From Acinetobacter sp. C26M (GTDB taxonomy: Bacteria; Pseudomonadota; Gammaproteobacteria; Pseudomonadales; Moraxellaceae), in the NCBI RefSeq assembly GCF_023702675.1, contig NZ_CP098478.1, positions 3,348,001 through 3,412,000 of the forward strand: DNA of 64,000 nucleotides, written 5' to 3'. The notes under the pieces were generated by a model, which ran no database searches, was not told where the DNA came from, and saw nothing but the letters and a program-made list of their open reading frames with translations. This document shows, in pieces, positions 11,489 through 21,197 of this stretch. The position numbers were made by a program, and so were the translations under genes. Each line of letters opens with the position of its first letter. Within the stretch, counting starts at the first letter, position 1.

Positions 11489-12600
11489 GATGAACTACGA
11501 ATAATGACTTTAGATTTTGCTTCTTCAAGCTCTTGAACACGTTGACGAACCATTGTTTCAATTTCATCAACCAACTGATTTGTGTCGATCAAATGGCTCT
11601 TTTCACCATTTCGATAGACTAGTGAACGAGGTGATGCACCTACAATCCCGATATCTGCTTCTTTGGCTTCACCTGGACCATTCACCTTACACCCGATGAC
11701 AGATAAATCCATCGGGGTACGAATATCTTCTAATCGCTCTTCCAACGCCTGCATCACTTGAATTACATTGAATTCTTGACGTGAGCAGCTTGGACAAGCA
11801 ATAAAGTTAATCCCATTTGAGCGTAAGCCCAGCGATTTTAAAATATCAAAACCGATTTTAATTTCATCTTCTGGTTCAGCCGCAAGCGAGATACGCATGG
11901 TATCGCCAATGCCTTCCATCAACAGCCCGCCCAGAGCGATTGCTGACTTGACTGTACCAGTACGATAAATCCCTGCCTCAGTTACACCCAGATGCAGCGG
12001 ATTATCAATCTGTTGAGACAATAAGCGATAGGCATCCATGGTTAAGAACACATTTGATGCTTTTACGCTGACTTTAAACTCATGAAAATCTAAACGATCC
12101 AGAATGTCGATATGACGCATTGCCGATTCAAGCAAAGCCTGCCCTGTTGGCTCGCCATATTTCACCTGTAGGTCTTTTTCCAATGACCCTGCATTGACAC
12201 CAATACGAATCGAAATGCCGTGATGTTTTGCCGCAGCAACCACTTCACGCACTTTCTGATCCGAACCGATATTGCCCGGATTGATACGTAAACAGTCTGC
12301 GCCATAGTCAGCCACAGCTAAAGCAATACGATGATCAAAATGAATATCTGCCACCAGTGGCACAGAAACGCGTTTACGAATCGCGCCAAACGCTTCTGCT
12401 GCTTCCATCGATGGTACAGAAACACGCATGATATCCGCGCCTGCATCTGCACAGCGCTGAATTTGCGCCACAGTTGCATCCACATCACAGGTTTCAGTAT
12501 TGGTCATACTTTGAACACTGATCGGGGCATCACCACCGACATACACCGAACCGACACGGATTTTTCGTGTTGGGCGGCGCTTAATTGGATTCACAATCAT
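11485..12600 (-). CDS. ispG: 4-hydroxy-3-methylbut-2-en-1-yl diphosphate synthase IspG
   Basis: The iron-sulfur enzyme of the MEP isoprenoid pathway that makes HMBPP from MEcPP. The 371-residue length fits the proteobacterial form. An N-terminal TIM barrel begins with [19 protein letters not shown], and the [4Fe-4S] ligands are CPSC (about residues 269-272) and the Cys in [11 protein letters not shown]. It sits in the conserved rodZ-ispG-hisS order. Confidence 0.97.
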   Translation of the reverse strand: MIVNPIKRRPTRKIRVGSVYVGGDAPISVQSMTNTETCDVDATVAQIQRCADAGADIMRVSVPSMEAAEAFGAIRKRVSVPLVADIHFDHRIALAVADYGADCLRINPGNIGSDQKVREVVAAAKHHGISIRIGVNAGSLEKDLQVKYGEPTGQALLESAMRHIDILDRLDFHEFKVSVKASNVFLTMDAYRLLSQQIDNPLHLGVTEAGIYRTGTVKSAIALGGLLMEGIGDTMRISLAAEPEDEIKIGFDILKSLGLRSNGINFIACPSCSRQEFNVIQVMQALEERLEDIRTPMDLSVIGCKVNGPGEAKEADIGIVGASPRSLVYRNGEKSHLIDTNQLVDEIETMVRQRVQELEEAKSKVIIRSSS

Positions 12601-12622
12601 CGTATAGCTCTACTCTTTGGCA

Positions 12623-13417
12623 TTAACGAGACAAACGGAATTCTGCTTTTCCATTGACTGTATATGGAGACAAGGAAATTTGCTCTTGATTTAAAGTCAA
12701 CGCTACAGCTGTTGCATCATCTAAACGAATTTGAAATGGTGATTCACCACTTAAAGTCAAAGTTGATGCTTGACGACCTGTTGCCAACACTTTACCTGTT
12801 GCATCGACAATATGCACAGAAGTTGGTCGGTTAAAGTTCAATACCAACTGGTCACCAGATGTTGCTGTGGTGGCATTGCCCATTGGAAGAATCTGAACTT
12901 CAGAGTTCTTAATCTTTGGCACATCTTCATCATCTTTATGACTTGATGTCCAATTTTGTACTGCCATCACTGCGAACCAAGCCAAAATAGCCACTGCAGC
13001 CACGATCGCAATACGTTTTAACCAAATACGGTTACGTACACTTTTCGAACCTGATAATTTCCCCATGATTTTAATTGGAGAGTTATTCAAGGCATGACTG
13101 GCTTTCAGACCAGTATCATTCACATAAATTTCATCAAAGCGTTGAATGATTGCACTGGCATCTGCATTTAAAAATTTTGCATATGCACGGTAGTAACCTT
13201 TGATAAATGTCGCTTCTGGCAATGATTTATAATCATCTTGCTCTAATGCTGTCAAGGTTTTGACAGGCATATTCAATACGTTTGCAATCTCTTCAATTTC
13301 TTTCTTTTGTGCAATACGAATTTGACGCAAATACTCACCAGGTCGTTGAATATTTCCTAACGTTGACGATGGCGAGGTTGAGCCAGTTGGCTGATGTGAA
13401 TTTGGATTTATTTCCAT
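12623..13417 (-). CDS. rodZ: RodZ-like helix-turn-helix membrane protein
   Basis: A 264-residue protein with an N-terminal Xre-type HTH (GEYLRQIRIAQKKEIEEIANVLNMPVKTLTALEQDDYKSLP), one membrane helix (about residues 132-153) and a periplasmic DUF4115-type beta domain at the C-terminus. RodZ links MreB to the cell-wall elongation machinery. The start overlaps the pilF stop by ten bases, as expected for the conserved pilF-rodZ-ispG cluster. A dedicated role in rod shape is inferred from family and context. Confidence 0.9.
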   Translation of the reverse strand: MEINPNSHQPTGSTSPSSTLGNIQRPGEYLRQIRIAQKKEIEEIANVLNMPVKTLTALEQDDYKSLPEATFIKGYYRAYAKFLNADASAIIQRFDEIYVNDTGLKASHALNNSPIKIMGKLSGSKSVRNRIWLKRIAIVAAVAILAWFAVMAVQNWTSSHKDDEDVPKIKNSEVQILPMGNATTATSGDQLVLNFNRPTSVHIVDATGKVLATGRQASTLTLSGESPFQIRLDDATAVALTLNQEQISLSPYTVNGKAEFRLSR

Positions 13418-14214
13418 ACGGCCTCAGTACTGTACTGTAATTGCAAATAACGTTGATATTCTGGACTATCAGGAAATAGCGCACGTAGTTGGTTCACTAA
13501 CACTTGCATTCCTAATTGATCCGCATTCGCTCGAGCAATGCGTAGACCAATCCAAAGTGCTCTTGCCCCTTGGTTTTTCTGTCCTACATTACGAACATAT
13601 TGTTCGTATAGTTGCGATGCATCTCTATTATTTTGTTGCAAATAGAAAATTTCCGCCAACTCTAACATTGAAATAGTTGCGTTTCGATTCGCTTGTAGCG
13701 CTTGTTTGAACGATTTTTCAGCATTCGCAACATCGCCCAATCTCAAATAGATTCGCCCTAGGTTTTCCAACGATTGAAACCGCTGTTCATAACCTAAGGT
13801 TGCACCCGCACGGGTAAATTGCTCAATCGCTTCATTATAGCGTTGCTGTTGATACAAATATGTACCGTAATTATTACGCGCTTGCGCATTATCTGGTTCT
13901 GAGGAAATTGCACGCTTAAAATAAGCCTCTGCTTTTTCCATATTGCTGGCACTGCCTTCCTGTTGTAGCAAGATGCCCATCATCATATTGGCATTGGCAT
14001 CACGGGAATCAACTTTTAAGGCTTGATCCAGCGAGCGCTTGGCTGAATCTAAATCACGATTACGAATATATTCTGCTGCAAGTTGGGTACGGACCTGCAC
14101 TGCTTTTTCTGGATCTTTTTTTAATGTTGTAGATGTCGATTGACATGCTGTTAAGCCGAATAAAGTAAACCCAACAGCTATCGCCATAATCGTTTTTGGT
14201 CGAGTGGTATTCAA
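13408..14214 (-). CDS. pilF: Type IV pilus biogenesis/stability protein PilF (PilW)
   Basis: An outer-membrane TPR lipoprotein needed for PilQ secretin assembly. I place the start at a TTG (14214): it has an AAGG/GGGG ribosome site just upstream, follows the rlmN stop by 17 bases, and yields a compact signal peptide with lipobox LTAC (Cys24). The longer frame starting at an ATG at 14283 would overlap rlmN by 52 bases and bury the signal peptide. About six TPR units follow, including NAQARNNYGTYLYQQQRYNEA. Mature length about 245 residues. Confidence 0.9.
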   Translation of the reverse strand: MNTTRPKTIMAIAVGFTLFGLTACQSTSTTLKKDPEKAVQVRTQLAAEYIRNRDLDSAKRSLDQALKVDSRDANANMMMGILLQQEGSASNMEKAEAYFKRAISSEPDNAQARNNYGTYLYQQQRYNEAIEQFTRAGATLGYEQRFQSLENLGRIYLRLGDVANAEKSFKQALQANRNATISMLELAEIFYLQQNNRDASQLYEQYVRNVGQKNQGARALWIGLRIARANADQLGMQVLVNQLRALFPDSPEYQRYLQLQYSTEAVWK

Positions 14215-14231
14215 CGCCTTTTCCCCAAGTA

Positions 14232-15473
14232 TTATCCTTGTGTGCGCAAAATTTCTTGTTGTTGCGCCACTTTCTTTTTCCATTGTTCAGCACGACGGGT
14301 ACGGTCAGCAACCTGTCCTACCAACTGTCCACACGCAGCATCAATATCATCACCACGTGTCTGACGAATCGTACACACAAATCCGGCATCCGACAAAGTT
14401 TTTTGGAAAGCGATAATACGGTTACGACTCGAACGACCATACGGCGCATGCGGGAACGGGTTAAATGGAATAAGATTGATCTTACTCGGTAGATTTTTTA
14501 ACAGTTTTAATAACTGTTGCGCATGCTCAGGTTTGTCATTGACACCATCGAGCATCACGTATTCGATCGTAACATGTCGACGAGAACTTTCATTGCCATC
14601 TTTTGCGAGATAGCGCTGGCAAGCTGCAATCAATTGTTGTAATGGATATTTTTTATTAATCGGGACCAATTCATTACGGAGCTCATCATTTGGTGCGTGT
14701 AAAGAAATCGCCAAAGCGACATCAATATCTTGCGCCAATTGATCGATCTTAGGTACAACACCAGATGTTGATAAAGTTACACGGCGCTTCGACATGCCAT
14801 AAGCGAAGTCGTCCAACATTAACTGCATTGAACTCAGTACAGCATCATAGTTGAGTAAAGGCTCACCCATACCCATCATGACCACATTAGTCACAGTACG
14901 CTCACGTTCAGCGACAGGTACATCTTCCATATAGGAATAGTTTGCCATCCACAATTGACCAATAATTTCTGCTGGCGTTAAATCACGCTGGAAACCTTGT
15001 TTACCCGTCGAACAGAATGAACAATCCAATGCACAGCCCACTTGTGACGAAATACACAAGGTCTTACGTGCACCTGTTTTATCTTCCGCAGGAATTAAAA
15101 CAGTTTCAACCAATGAACCTTCACCATCTCCAACACGGAACACCCACTTACGGGTTCCATCTTTAGAGTAGTTGCGGTGCACCACATCAGGGGCTTTAAT
15201 TTCACAAATTTTTTCTAATTTTTCGCGTAACTTGCCGGAGATATTGCTCATCTCAGCAAAATCAGTCACAAAATATTGATGAATCCATTTCATGACCTGA
15301 CCTGCACGAAACTTTTTTTCACCCAAATCTTCGAAGAATTTTTCTAATTCAGCTCGAGACATGCCAAGTAAATTTACCTTTTTCTCGGCAGCATGAACGA
15401 CAGGCATAGAAACAGACTGTTGTTTTTCATCCAAATTTTCTGATGAAACGACCACTGCAGAACTCATGTACAT
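14232..15473 (-). CDS. rlmN: Dual-specificity 23S rRNA / tRNA adenine-C2 methyltransferase RlmN
   Basis: A radical-SAM enzyme that methylates A2503 of 23S rRNA and A37 of some tRNAs. The cluster motif is CALDCSFC (about residue 151), preceded by [11 protein letters not shown] resolving Cys lies in [13 protein letters not shown] near the C-terminus. The 413-residue length is normal, with a short N-terminal extension; ATGs at 15473 and 15467 are both possible, and the first is nearer to an AGG site. It begins the block that runs to bamB. Confidence 0.96.
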   Translation of the reverse strand: MYMSSAVVVSSENLDEKQQSVSMPVVHAAEKKVNLLGMSRAELEKFFEDLGEKKFRAGQVMKWIHQYFVTDFAEMSNISGKLREKLEKICEIKAPDVVHRNYSKDGTRKWVFRVGDGEGSLVETVLIPAEDKTGARKTLCISSQVGCALDCSFCSTGKQGFQRDLTPAEIIGQLWMANYSYMEDVPVAERERTVTNVVMMGMGEPLLNYDAVLSSMQLMLDDFAYGMSKRRVTLSTSGVVPKIDQLAQDIDVALAISLHAPNDELRNELVPINKKYPLQQLIAACQRYLAKDGNESSRRHVTIEYVMLDGVNDKPEHAQQLLKLLKNLPSKINLIPFNPFPHAPYGRSSRNRIIAFQKTLSDAGFVCTIRQTRGDDIDAACGQLVGQVADRTRRAEQWKKKVAQQQEILRTQG

Positions 15474-15533
15474 TTACCTAAACAATATCAGCGCTAAAAA
15501 CCGCTGTGCATAATTCGCACAACGCAATCTATA

Positions 15534-15573
15534 AAAAATAAAAAACCAGATAAGTAGTATACCACTTATCTGG
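15534..15573 (-). terminator. Terminator downstream of ndk
   Basis: Minus-strand stem CCAGATAAGT / ACTTATCTGG with an eight-base loop, followed by TTTTTTATTTTTTA. It separates ndk from rlmN. Confidence 0.85.
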
Positions 15574-15588
15574 CCTGAATACTTTGGA

Positions 15589-16020
15589 TTAACGAGTGCG
15601 TGGGCAAATCTCGTTATCAGCAAAGAAGTAAGCAATTTCACGCTCAGCAGAAGCAACTGAGTCAGAACCGTGAGCAGCATTTTCGTCGATGCTTACAGCG
15701 AAGTCAGCGCGGATTGTGCCAGGAGCAGCTTCTTTAGGGTTAGTCGCACCTAAGATTTCGCGGTGAGCAAGAACTGCGTTTTCGCCTTCAAGAACTGAAA
15801 CAACAACTGGACCAGAAGTCATGAATGCAACTAGGTCAGCAAAGAAACCACGTTCTTTGTGCTCAGCATAGAAACCTTCAGCATCAGCTTGAGAAAGGTG
15901 TTTCATTTTAGTTGCAACGATTTTCAAACCTGACTTTTCGAAACGAGCAAAGATGTCGCCGATGTGGTTTTTAGAAACTGCATCTGGTTTTACGATAGAT
16001 AAAGTACGTTCAATCGCCAT
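15589..16020 (-). CDS. ndk: Nucleoside-diphosphate kinase
   Basis: Balances nucleoside triphosphates by phosphotransfer through an active-site histidine, seen in NAAHGSDS (about residue 117). The 143-residue length and N-terminus [14 protein letters not shown] are canonical. It is upstream of rlmN but cut off from it by a terminator. Strong codon bias fits high expression. Confidence 0.98.
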   Translation of the reverse strand: MAIERTLSIVKPDAVSKNHIGDIFARFEKSGLKIVATKMKHLSQADAEGFYAEHKERGFFADLVAFMTSGPVVVSVLEGENAVLAHREILGATNPKEAAPGTIRADFAVSIDENAAHGSDSVASAEREIAYFFADNEICPRTR

Positions 16021-16127
16021 GATTGACTCCTATTATGGTTTAAACTAAAAAATTTGCCGCATTATACCGATGTCATCGCTAATAATCAGCTTCAATATGC
16101 AAAACTTAAGCGTTTTCTGACGAATTT

Positions 16128-16328
16128 TTAACGAACTTCATCTAGCCATGCCATTTGAATGGCTTCGAGCAAACCTTCAGTTGACTTATTTGGGTCATCA
16201 CTAAAGTCAGGCAAAGCACAAACCCATGCATGTAAATCGGTAAAACGAATCCATTGTGGATCTACATCTGGGTGTGCTTCGGTGAGTTCAATCGCAATAT
16301 CAATCGTATCTGTCCAACGTAAGCCCAT
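16128..16328 (-). CDS. iscX: Fe-S cluster assembly protein IscX
   Basis: A 66-residue acidic protein matching IscX/YfhJ: MGLRWTDTIDIAIELTEAHPDVDP, RFTDLHAWV and DFSDDPNKS...AIQMAWLDE. IscX binds the cysteine desulfurase IscS and modulates Fe-S assembly. Here it is separated from the isc operon, lying between ndk and a PAP2 gene. Confidence 0.93.
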   Translation of the reverse strand: MGLRWTDTIDIAIELTEAHPDVDPQWIRFTDLHAWVCALPDFSDDPNKSTEGLLEAIQMAWLDEVR

Positions 16329-16424
16329 ATGACAACCTAAATAAATATGTGTAATTGAGCGTACTTTAACAAATCATGCAATTTAAGGGATAGTGCTCTA
16401 TTGCGAAATTCAGCATAAAACACA

Positions 16425-16976
16425 TTACAATGCGATATTAAAGCTGGGTGCCAACAAAATAATCGCACTGGCAACTGATGCACCAATCATCGCACCCACA
16501 ATCACATCACTCGGATAATGCAGACCTAAGACCATACGTGACAAGGCAACCAAAATGGTGAATGGCAACATTAACAGCAATAGTAGAGGTTGAATATAAC
16601 CCAAAGTGATGGTCACCATCACTGCATGTAAAGTATGACCTGATGGAAAACTAAAATGATCGAGTGCCCGTTCGCCCAAGACAATCACTTGATGCACCTG
16701 ATAAGGTCTTGGACGTGTGGTTTTATTTTTCAAAAATTTATAGATCAAGGTTCCGACGGAACCCGCAGCAATCACATACAAAATTTGCAGCCCGTATGCC
16801 AAACCTTGCATTGCCCAGACTGATAACAACATGACATACCAAAATGGTCCATCCCCCAAACGACTGATCGTTTTAAAAAATAAAGCGACTCGCTGCGAAT
16901 GGGAGAGATGATTAAGGTAGACACACCCTTTTAAATCTAAATCAAGTATTTTTATTTTTGCATTTTGAAGATTCAT
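16425..16976 (-). CDS. PAP2-family membrane phosphatase
   Basis: A 183-residue multi-pass protein with the three acid-phosphatase motifs: KNKTTRPRP (about residue 83), FPSGHT (about residue 112) and SRMVLGLHYPSD (about residue 144). Such enzymes dephosphorylate lipid phosphates such as undecaprenyl or phosphatidyl-glycerol phosphates at the membrane. It lies 37 bases after a GT4 glycosyltransferase gene, so the pair probably acts on a glycolipid or lipid carrier. The exact substrate is unknown. Confidence 0.9.
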   Translation of the reverse strand: MNLQNAKIKILDLDLKGCVYLNHLSHSQRVALFFKTISRLGDGPFWYVMLLSVWAMQGLAYGLQILYVIAAGSVGTLIYKFLKNKTTRPRPYQVHQVIVLGERALDHFSFPSGHTLHAVMVTITLGYIQPLLLLLMLPFTILVALSRMVLGLHYPSDVIVGAMIGASVASAIILLAPSFNIAL

Positions 16977-17013
16977 ACTTTTTCTCCTCTTATGAGAATA
17001 CTTTAAGTCGTGG

Positions 17014-18315
17014 TCATGGGAGACTCCTCACGACTTGATATAGTGCTTGTTCTAATTGTTGTACTGGAAACTGCCAGCTGCTTTGCTGCACACTTTCACT
17101 GGCTACTAAACCCATCTGTCTTAATTGTGGTAGTGCTGGTAGTTGGCAAATCGATTGAATGAAATGATCTGTTTGTCCCAGTGGACTCAGCCAGCCTGTC
17201 ACATTGGGTTGAACATGTTGGTGTGCGCAGACATAATCATAGGCCACTACTGCCAAACCACTGGCAATCGCTTCTAAAACCACATTACCGAAGGTGTCCG
17301 CTTGGCTGGCAAAGGTAAATACATCAGCACTGGCATAAGCAGCTGAGAGTTCTCGACCACTCAGACTACCCATAAAGATAATGTCATCCGTTTGTGCCAT
17401 TTTGCCTAGACGACCACGATCTGGGCCATCCCCAACAATCACAAACTTCACATTTTTGCCCTGCTGCGCCTGTAATGCATGAAAGCTCTTGATCAGCACA
17501 TCGACTTCTTTTTCTGGCGATAAGCGCCCCACATACAACATCACCCGAGTATTCGCATCGACACCCCATTGTTGGCGCAGTTGTTGTGAACGATGTTTGA
17601 CTGAGAATTTTTCAGTATCCACACCACGTCCGACCACCACCAATGGGCAAGTCACACCGAAACCACGCAAAGCTTGTTCGGTATATTGACTCGGTACACA
17701 GGTCACATCAGTACTATTATGAAACCAAGTCAAATAACGTTGAATCGGCTTGACTAAAAACGCCAAGTCAAAGAAGCGGCTAAAATCATGAAAGGCTGAA
17801 TGGAAACCACTGGATACTGCTATTTTTCTTGATTTTGCTGCTTGTAAGGCAGTTAAACCCAAAGGCCCTTCAGTAACGATATGCACCACATCTGGAGCAA
17901 ATTTTTCAAAGGCTTTGGATACTTTAATATATTGCGGCCAACCAAACTGAATACTTGGATATTTGGGAATCGGTTGTGACATCACCAGACATTCTTGTTC
18001 AGGATGAAATTCGGTACAGACTGCTTTTTGGGTTGGTCGTACCAATAAAATTTTATGCCCTAGTCGCTGCAAACCTTGGCACAATTGCATCATCGACAAG
18101 GCCACACCATTGATTTCTGGTGGCCATGTTTCAGTTACAATGGCAATTCGGAGACGAGGACGAACGAGATCACGAAGCTCAGTCAATTCATCTTGTTTAT
18201 TTTTGAGTTGTTTCCTTTTAAAGTAAAATTTAAAATTTTCAGGAAACTCTTGCTTGAATAGAGATGTCGCGTATGTACTCTGCATATCGCCATCCATTTG
18301 TGTCGTTATTTTCAT
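17014..18315 (-). CDS. GT4-family glycosyltransferase
   Basis: A 433-residue cytoplasmic or peripheral-membrane glycosyltransferase with a GT-B fold. After a 55-residue N-terminal extension comes RIAIVTETWPPEINGVALSM, typical of the MgtA/PimB-like group. The C-terminal donor domain shows VMLYVGRLSPEKEVDVLI and EAIASGLAVVAYD (E-x7-E region TFGNVVLEAIASG). It may glycosylate a membrane lipid such as diacylglycerol or a polyprenyl carrier, together with the PAP2 gene downstream. Sugar and acceptor are not known. Confidence 0.88.
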   Translation of the reverse strand: MKITTQMDGDMQSTYATSLFKQEFPENFKFYFKRKQLKNKQDELTELRDLVRPRLRIAIVTETWPPEINGVALSMMQLCQGLQRLGHKILLVRPTQKAVCTEFHPEQECLVMSQPIPKYPSIQFGWPQYIKVSKAFEKFAPDVVHIVTEGPLGLTALQAAKSRKIAVSSGFHSAFHDFSRFFDLAFLVKPIQRYLTWFHNSTDVTCVPSQYTEQALRGFGVTCPLVVVGRGVDTEKFSVKHRSQQLRQQWGVDANTRVMLYVGRLSPEKEVDVLIKSFHALQAQQGKNVKFVIVGDGPDRGRLGKMAQTDDIIFMGSLSGRELSAAYASADVFTFASQADTFGNVVLEAIASGLAVVAYDYVCAHQHVQPNVTGWLSPLGQTDHFIQSICQLPALPQLRQMGLVASESVQQSSWQFPVQQLEQALYQVVRSLP

Positions 18316-18385
18316 GCTTTCAGCTTAAAAACATTATTTGACACTTTAATGATCAGTAAATGACAGTTTTTTGACAGTCTTAAAA

Positions 18386-18424
18386 TAAAAAATGCCCGAT
18401 TTTAGTATGAAAATGGGCATTTAA
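18386..18424 (-). terminator. Terminator downstream of apaH
   Basis: Minus-strand stem AAATGCCC / GGGCATTT (18415-18422 with 18390-18397) followed by a TTTTTTATTTT tract. Confidence 0.75.
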
Positions 18425-18441
18425 AAAATATCACAGACTGT

Positions 18442-19281
18442 TCAAGCCAACGGATTATCTACCGCAAAAATCTGCTGATCTTCCAAACGGAATGCCATCA
18501 GTTGCTGCCCCCAAACACAGCCACCATCGACATTTTGAATTTGAGCACTAATGCTCTTACCCTGCAAAGCCGCCCAATGCCCAAAAATTAATTGATGGGT
18601 TTGTGCTGCCTGACTTTCAAACTCAAACCAAGGTTGGAAACCTGCTGGCATTGGTGCATCAAGCGCATCTTTAAAATCAAATTCCAAACGCCCTACTGCG
18701 TCAGTTAAACGCATTCGCGTGAGATAATTGGTAATACAGCGTAACCGTGCCATACCCGTCAGCTCATCAGACCATAGATCAGGTTGTGAACCATACATCT
18801 CGGCAAGAAAACTATCTAAAACCGAAAGATCCTCATGACCCACTACCTGCTGTACTTCTTGTGCCAATGCCACAGTTTGTTCGGCATTCCAGATACACGG
18901 CACACCTGCATGGGTAATCAAAGTCTGTGCATTTGGAGATAGGCTTAACGGCTGTTTACGCAGCCAATCAATCAGCTCATCGCCATCAATGGCATCAATC
19001 ACTTCTTGAGTATGATCTTTGTCTTTGGTCTTTTTAAAACCACGGGCGCAGGCAATCAAGGTCAAGTCATGATTACCTAATACCGTTGCGGCAGCACCAC
19101 GGTCAGCCAGCTTTTTAATAAAGCGTAAAGCACCCACCGAGTTTTCACCACGTGCAACCAGATCACCCGCAAACCATAAAAAGTCTTGATCAGGATCAAA
19201 GCGGACTTCTTTCAGCAACGCTTTCAGTGCTTCGAAACAACCTTGCACATCACCAATGACATAGTTATAGCGTTTAGACAT
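18442..19281 (-). CDS. apaH: Bis(5'-nucleosyl)-tetraphosphatase, symmetrical
   Basis: Hydrolyses Ap4A to two ADP and can remove Np4 caps from RNA. The 279-residue protein has the metallophosphoesterase motifs GDVQGC (about residue 9), GDLVARGENSVGALR (about residue 40) and GNHD (about residue 70). The stop-start overlap with rsmA (TAATG) shows coupling. apaH-rsmA-pdxA is a classic order. Confidence 0.97.
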   Translation of the reverse strand: MSKRYNYVIGDVQGCFEALKALLKEVRFDPDQDFLWFAGDLVARGENSVGALRFIKKLADRGAAATVLGNHDLTLIACARGFKKTKDKDHTQEVIDAIDGDELIDWLRKQPLSLSPNAQTLITHAGVPCIWNAEQTVALAQEVQQVVGHEDLSVLDSFLAEMYGSQPDLWSDELTGMARLRCITNYLTRMRLTDAVGRLEFDFKDALDAPMPAGFQPWFEFESQAAQTHQLIFGHWAALQGKSISAQIQNVDGGCVWGQQLMAFRLEDQQIFAVDNPLA

Positions 19282-20093
19282 TAAGACACCATCTGATCAG
19301 AAAGTGCGACAAAATCAGCCAAGCTCAATGTTTCTGGACGAGCCATCGGATCAACGCCTGCTTTTTCAAAGCCGTCTTCAGCCAACATGCCTTTTAAACT
19401 ATTACGTAAGGTTTTACGGCGCTGGGTAAAGACATGCCCAACCAAACGCGCCAAAGCTTTCTCATCCTTTGCCACGATTGGCTTGGTTTCATAAGGTTCT
19501 AAACGAAACACTGCCGATGTGACTTTCGGTGGTGGATTGAACGATCCGGGTGGTACTTCAAATAAGAAGGTTGGCTTGCAGTAATACTGAATCATCACCG
19601 ATAAACGACCATATTCTTTGGTATTTGGAGTCGCAGTAATACGATCCACGACTTCTTTTTGCAACATGAAATGCATGTCTTTAACTTTGTCACCAAACTC
19701 CAAGAGATGGAACAACAAAGGCGTAGAAATGTTATATGGCAAGTTTCCTACCACACGCAGCGGACGGCCGTCTTGAAACAGCTGAGTGAAATCATATTTC
19801 AAAGCATCGGCTTCAATAATCGTTAGGCGCTCAGGATGTGGTACACGTCCCGGTAGGCCTGCTGCCAAATCGCGATCCAGCTCAACCACAGTTAAGGCAT
19901 CACATTCACCAATCAATGGTGACGTTAATGCAGCCAAACCTGGCCCAATTTCAACAATATTCTCGCCTGTGCGTGGATTCACTGAGCGTACAATTTTGGC
20001 AATCACACGCTGATCATGTAAAAAGTTTTGACCAAAACGTTTTCGAGCCTGATGCCCTTCATCTTTAGGGTTTAGGGCATTAATTTGATACAT
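19281..20093 (-). CDS. rsmA: 16S rRNA dimethyladenosine transferase RsmA (KsgA)
   Basis: Dimethylates A1518 and A1519 of 16S rRNA late in 30S assembly. The 270 residues include KRFGQNFLHD at the N-terminus, the SAM motif VEIGPGLAALTSPL and the catalytic NLPYNIS (about residue 118). It lies between pdxA and apaH; the pdxA end is occupied by a repeat. Confidence 0.97.
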   Translation of the reverse strand: MYQINALNPKDEGHQARKRFGQNFLHDQRVIAKIVRSVNPRTGENIVEIGPGLAALTSPLIGECDALTVVELDRDLAAGLPGRVPHPERLTIIEADALKYDFTQLFQDGRPLRVVGNLPYNISTPLLFHLLEFGDKVKDMHFMLQKEVVDRITATPNTKEYGRLSVMIQYYCKPTFLFEVPPGSFNPPPKVTSAVFRLEPYETKPIVAKDEKALARLVGHVFTQRRKTLRNSLKGMLAEDGFEKAGVDPMARPETLSLADFVALSDQMVS

Positions 20094-20119
20094 ACATTTA
20101 TACTCAATATTTGAAACGT

Positions 20120-20157
20120 AATCCCCCCTCTTTTATAAAGAGGGGTTGGGGGAGATT
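20120..20157. repeat. C/G-run inverted repeat, copy 2, forming the 3' end of pdxA
   Basis: Arms CCCCTCTTT (20125-20133) and AAAGAGGGG (20137-20145) with a three-base spacer, followed by TTGGGGGAGATT. It is nearly identical to copy 1b at 1275-1307. The pdxA stop codon (20133-20135) and its last six or so codons lie inside the repeat. Confidence 0.8.
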
Positions 20158-21119
20158 CTTGCTAAATCAAGTGCTAAATCCACTGCAACATGCAAGCTCG
20201 ATGCTTTTGCTTGTCTAGTGCCTGCAAGAGAAAGTGCTGTACCATGATCGACAGAAGTTCGAATAAATGGTAAGCCTAATGTAATGTTTACTGCTTCACC
20301 AAAGCCTTGTGATTTTAACACAGGTAAGCCTTGATCGTGATACATCGCTAAAACAGCATCTGTATCCTTCAGATTTTCAGGGGTAAATAAGGTATCTGCT
20401 GGCAAACTTAGACTCATATCAACCCCCTGTGTTCGGTAGGTTTCCAACACTGGATTGATCACTTCAATTTCTTCTCGGCCTAAATAGCCATCTTCACCTG
20501 CGTGAGGATTCAAACCACACACCAAAATACGTGGAGCTGTGATTTTAAATTTTGTTTTTAAATCATGAATCAAAATATCAATGACTTGCTGCAAGCGCTC
20601 TTTAGTAATGGCATCAGGCACATCACGTAAAGGTAAATGGGTCGTTGCCAAGGCAACCCGTAATGTTTTCGTTGCCAGCATCATCACCACACGATCAATA
20701 GCTGCGAACTCTTGGTAATATTCAGTATGTCCGCTAAATGCGATTCCAGCCTCGTTGATAATCGACTTCTGCACTGGGGCAGTTGCTACACCAACACTCT
20801 GTCCAGAGATCGCATAATCAGCTGAACGACGTAATTGTTCTAATACATAAGCGGCATTAGCTGAATCCAATTGTCCCAACACAACAGACTTAGCTAAAGG
20901 CACATGTTCAACAAAAAGTTGCCCCTGCAAACTGGATTCAGTCTGCCCTTGATAAGCAATCAGCTCAACAGCTATACCTAAAAGATTTGCGCGCTGCTGC
21001 AACATCTGCATATCAGCTAAAATAACAATAGGTCGCTCATCTACACGCTCTGCCAAACTTAGACAGATGTCAGGGCCAATTCCTGCAGGTTCGCCTGAAG
21101 TGACATATAAAGGGAGCAT
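20133..21119 (-). CDS. pdxA: 4-hydroxythreonine-4-phosphate dehydrogenase
   Basis: NAD-dependent step in pyridoxal phosphate synthesis. The ATG at 21119 gives MLPLYVTSGEPAGIGPD and 328 residues, matching E. coli PdxA; an upstream TTG (21161) would add 14 atypical residues. Motifs include AGIAFSGHTEYYQEF, LATTHLPLRDVPDAI, VCGLNPHAGEDG and HDQGLPVLK, with the metal-binding histidines present. The last residues (SPNPSL) come from the dispersed repeat rather than from family sequence. Confidence 0.95.
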   Translation of the reverse strand: MLPLYVTSGEPAGIGPDICLSLAERVDERPIVILADMQMLQQRANLLGIAVELIAYQGQTESSLQGQLFVEHVPLAKSVVLGQLDSANAAYVLEQLRRSADYAISGQSVGVATAPVQKSIINEAGIAFSGHTEYYQEFAAIDRVVMMLATKTLRVALATTHLPLRDVPDAITKERLQQVIDILIHDLKTKFKITAPRILVCGLNPHAGEDGYLGREEIEVINPVLETYRTQGVDMSLSLPADTLFTPENLKDTDAVLAMYHDQGLPVLKSQGFGEAVNITLGLPFIRTSVDHGTALSLAGTRQAKASSLHVAVDLALDLARISPNPSL

Positions 21120-21197
21120 AGGTATCGCCAGTCTTTTTTGATTCCTATCTAGTGTAACCAAAATCTAAAACGAGCTATAGCCCTTCATTTTTATAAT

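Noticed and set aside
14283..14283. ATG start for pilF at 14283
   Set aside because: It overlaps rlmN by 52 bases and places about 33 residues before the signal peptide.
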